From: Acidaminobacterium chupaoyuni
Lineage (GTDB): Bacteria; Bacillota; Clostridia; Oscillospirales; Butyricicoccaceae
DNA length: 64,000 bases
Strand: one strand, 5' to 3'
Assembly: GCA_047936785.1 (NCBI GenBank)
Contig: CP176394.1
In this document: one piece after another, positions 63,471 to 64,000 of the stretch
How the letters are laid out: each line of letters starts with the position of its first letter
How positions within the stretch are numbered: position 1 is the first letter of the stretch
Translations under genes and position numbers: made by a program
Notes under the pieces: model-generated
What the model was told of the DNA's origin: nothing
The model's database searches: none
Seen by the model: the letters and a program-made list of their open reading frames with translations, nothing else

Positions 63471-64000
63471 AAATGATCGTTTGCATCAAGCAGGTGCCTT
63501 CCAGCAATGAAGTGAAGCTTGATCCCATCACGAAAACAATTCTGCGCGACGGCCGTCAATCGGTTATCAACCCCTTTGATACTTATGCGCTGGAAGAGGC
63601 GGTGAGAATCAAAGAAAAGCTGGGCGGCAGCATCTGCGCTTTAAGCATGGGCATCCCCGCCGTGGAACGCATTCTGCGCGACGCCATCGCCTGCGGGGCG
63701 GATGAAGGGGTTCTGCTCAGCGACCGGGCCTTTGCCGGGGCAGATACGCTGGCCACTTCTTATGCGTTATCGCTGGGCGTTCACAAAATCGGGGAATACC
63801 GGCTGATCCTTTGCGGCAAAATGGCCATTGACGGCGATACGGCGCAAATTGGGCCGGAACTTGCCCAGCAGCTGCAGATCCCGCATATTGTGGATGTCAC
63901 CGAAATCATTGAAATCGATGAAAGACACATCGTTTGCAGAAAAGCCACAGATTGCGGAAGCCAGATGGTGGAAATGGAGCTGCCCGGGCTGATCACGGTT
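63467..64000 (+). CDS. etfB: Electron transfer flavoprotein beta subunit (partial, runs off window)
   Basis: The first 178 codons of EtfB: MKMIVCIKQVPSSNEVKLDP, RQSVINPFDTYALEEAVRIK, CGADEGVLLSDRAFAGADT and the AMP/FAD-binding loop LCGKMAIDGDTAQIGPELA. It overlaps the dehydrogenase gene by 4 bp. EtfA is expected next, beyond the window. The pair would take electrons from lactate and bifurcate them to NAD and, in reverse, draw on ferredoxin. Confidence 0.93.
   Translation, partial: MKMIVCIKQVPSSNEVKLDPITKTILRDGRQSVINPFDTYALEEAVRIKEKLGGSICALSMGIPAVERILRDAIACGADEGVLLSDRAFAGADTLATSYALSLGVHKIGEYRLILCGKMAIDGDTAQIGPELAQQLQIPHIVDVTEIIEIDERHIVCRKATDCGSQMVEMELPGLITV

Overview
The window comes from a spore-forming, anaerobic, Clostridia-type Firmicute. 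Evidence: an alpha/beta-type small acid-soluble spore protein, a formate-tetrahydrofolate ligase/FchA/FolD cluster with a formate/nitrite channel, an LctD-type lactate dehydrogenase fused by operon to EtfB, a double-cubane-cluster protein with its activator, strong Shine-Dalgarno sites and many intrinsic terminators. Nothing here fixes genus or species.

Layout. 1-14 kb is ordinary chromosome: SbcC tail, a membrane protein, the one-carbon cluster (FNT channel, folD, fchA, fhs), an M20 peptidase, TspO, a tocopherol-cyclase-like protein, three tRNAs (Trp, Asp, Thr), a spore protein, two DNA repair genes (nfo, alkD-like), an SLH protein and guaA. 14-16.2 kb is a graveyard: a phage-derived scrap, a frameshifted response regulator and a broken SLH protein. 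16.2-24.6 kb is CRISPR locus 1: type I-C cas3-cas5c-cas8c-cas7c without cas4/cas1/cas2, followed by a 32-repeat array. 24.7-42.3 kb holds small unknown genes, a cysteine desulfurase/double-cubane/DUF3343/activator operon, an ABC exporter, an MFS exporter, a very large SLH surface protein behind a c-di-GMP-I riboswitch, a LytTR regulator and an OFA-family transporter. 42.7-53.3 kb is CRISPR locus 2: a complete type I-C operon (cas3-5-8-7-4-1-2) and a 29-repeat array whose distal end is split by a 755-bp phage-like insert carrying a dead ADP-ribosyltransferase. 53.3-64 kb holds an unknown gene, a diguanylate cyclase, a surface protein broken by one in-frame TAG, a MalT-like LuxR regulator with two small partners, an AraC regulator and the start of an electron-bifurcating-type lactate dehydrogenase operon.

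The most striking observation lies just upstream of cas3 of locus 1. A single degenerate type I-C repeat sits on the opposite strand (16225-16256). It keeps the hairpin and the crRNA 5' handle. It has its own extended -10 promoter (16315-16342) and an intrinsic terminator (16163-16200). The 17 nt that follow the repeat match, with one mismatch at guide position 6, a site immediately downstream of the predicted cas3 promoter (16393-16409). Position 6 is a base that type I Cascade flips out and does not read. This is the layout expected of a crRNA-like autoregulatory RNA (CreR/CreA concept) that would direct Cascade to repress its own operon.

The two CRISPR loci probably interact: locus 1 lacks adaptation genes, which locus 2 could supply in trans, and one repeat at the end of array 2 has the locus 1 sequence. 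The diguanylate cyclase and the riboswitch-controlled SLH protein suggest c-di-GMP control of the cell surface.
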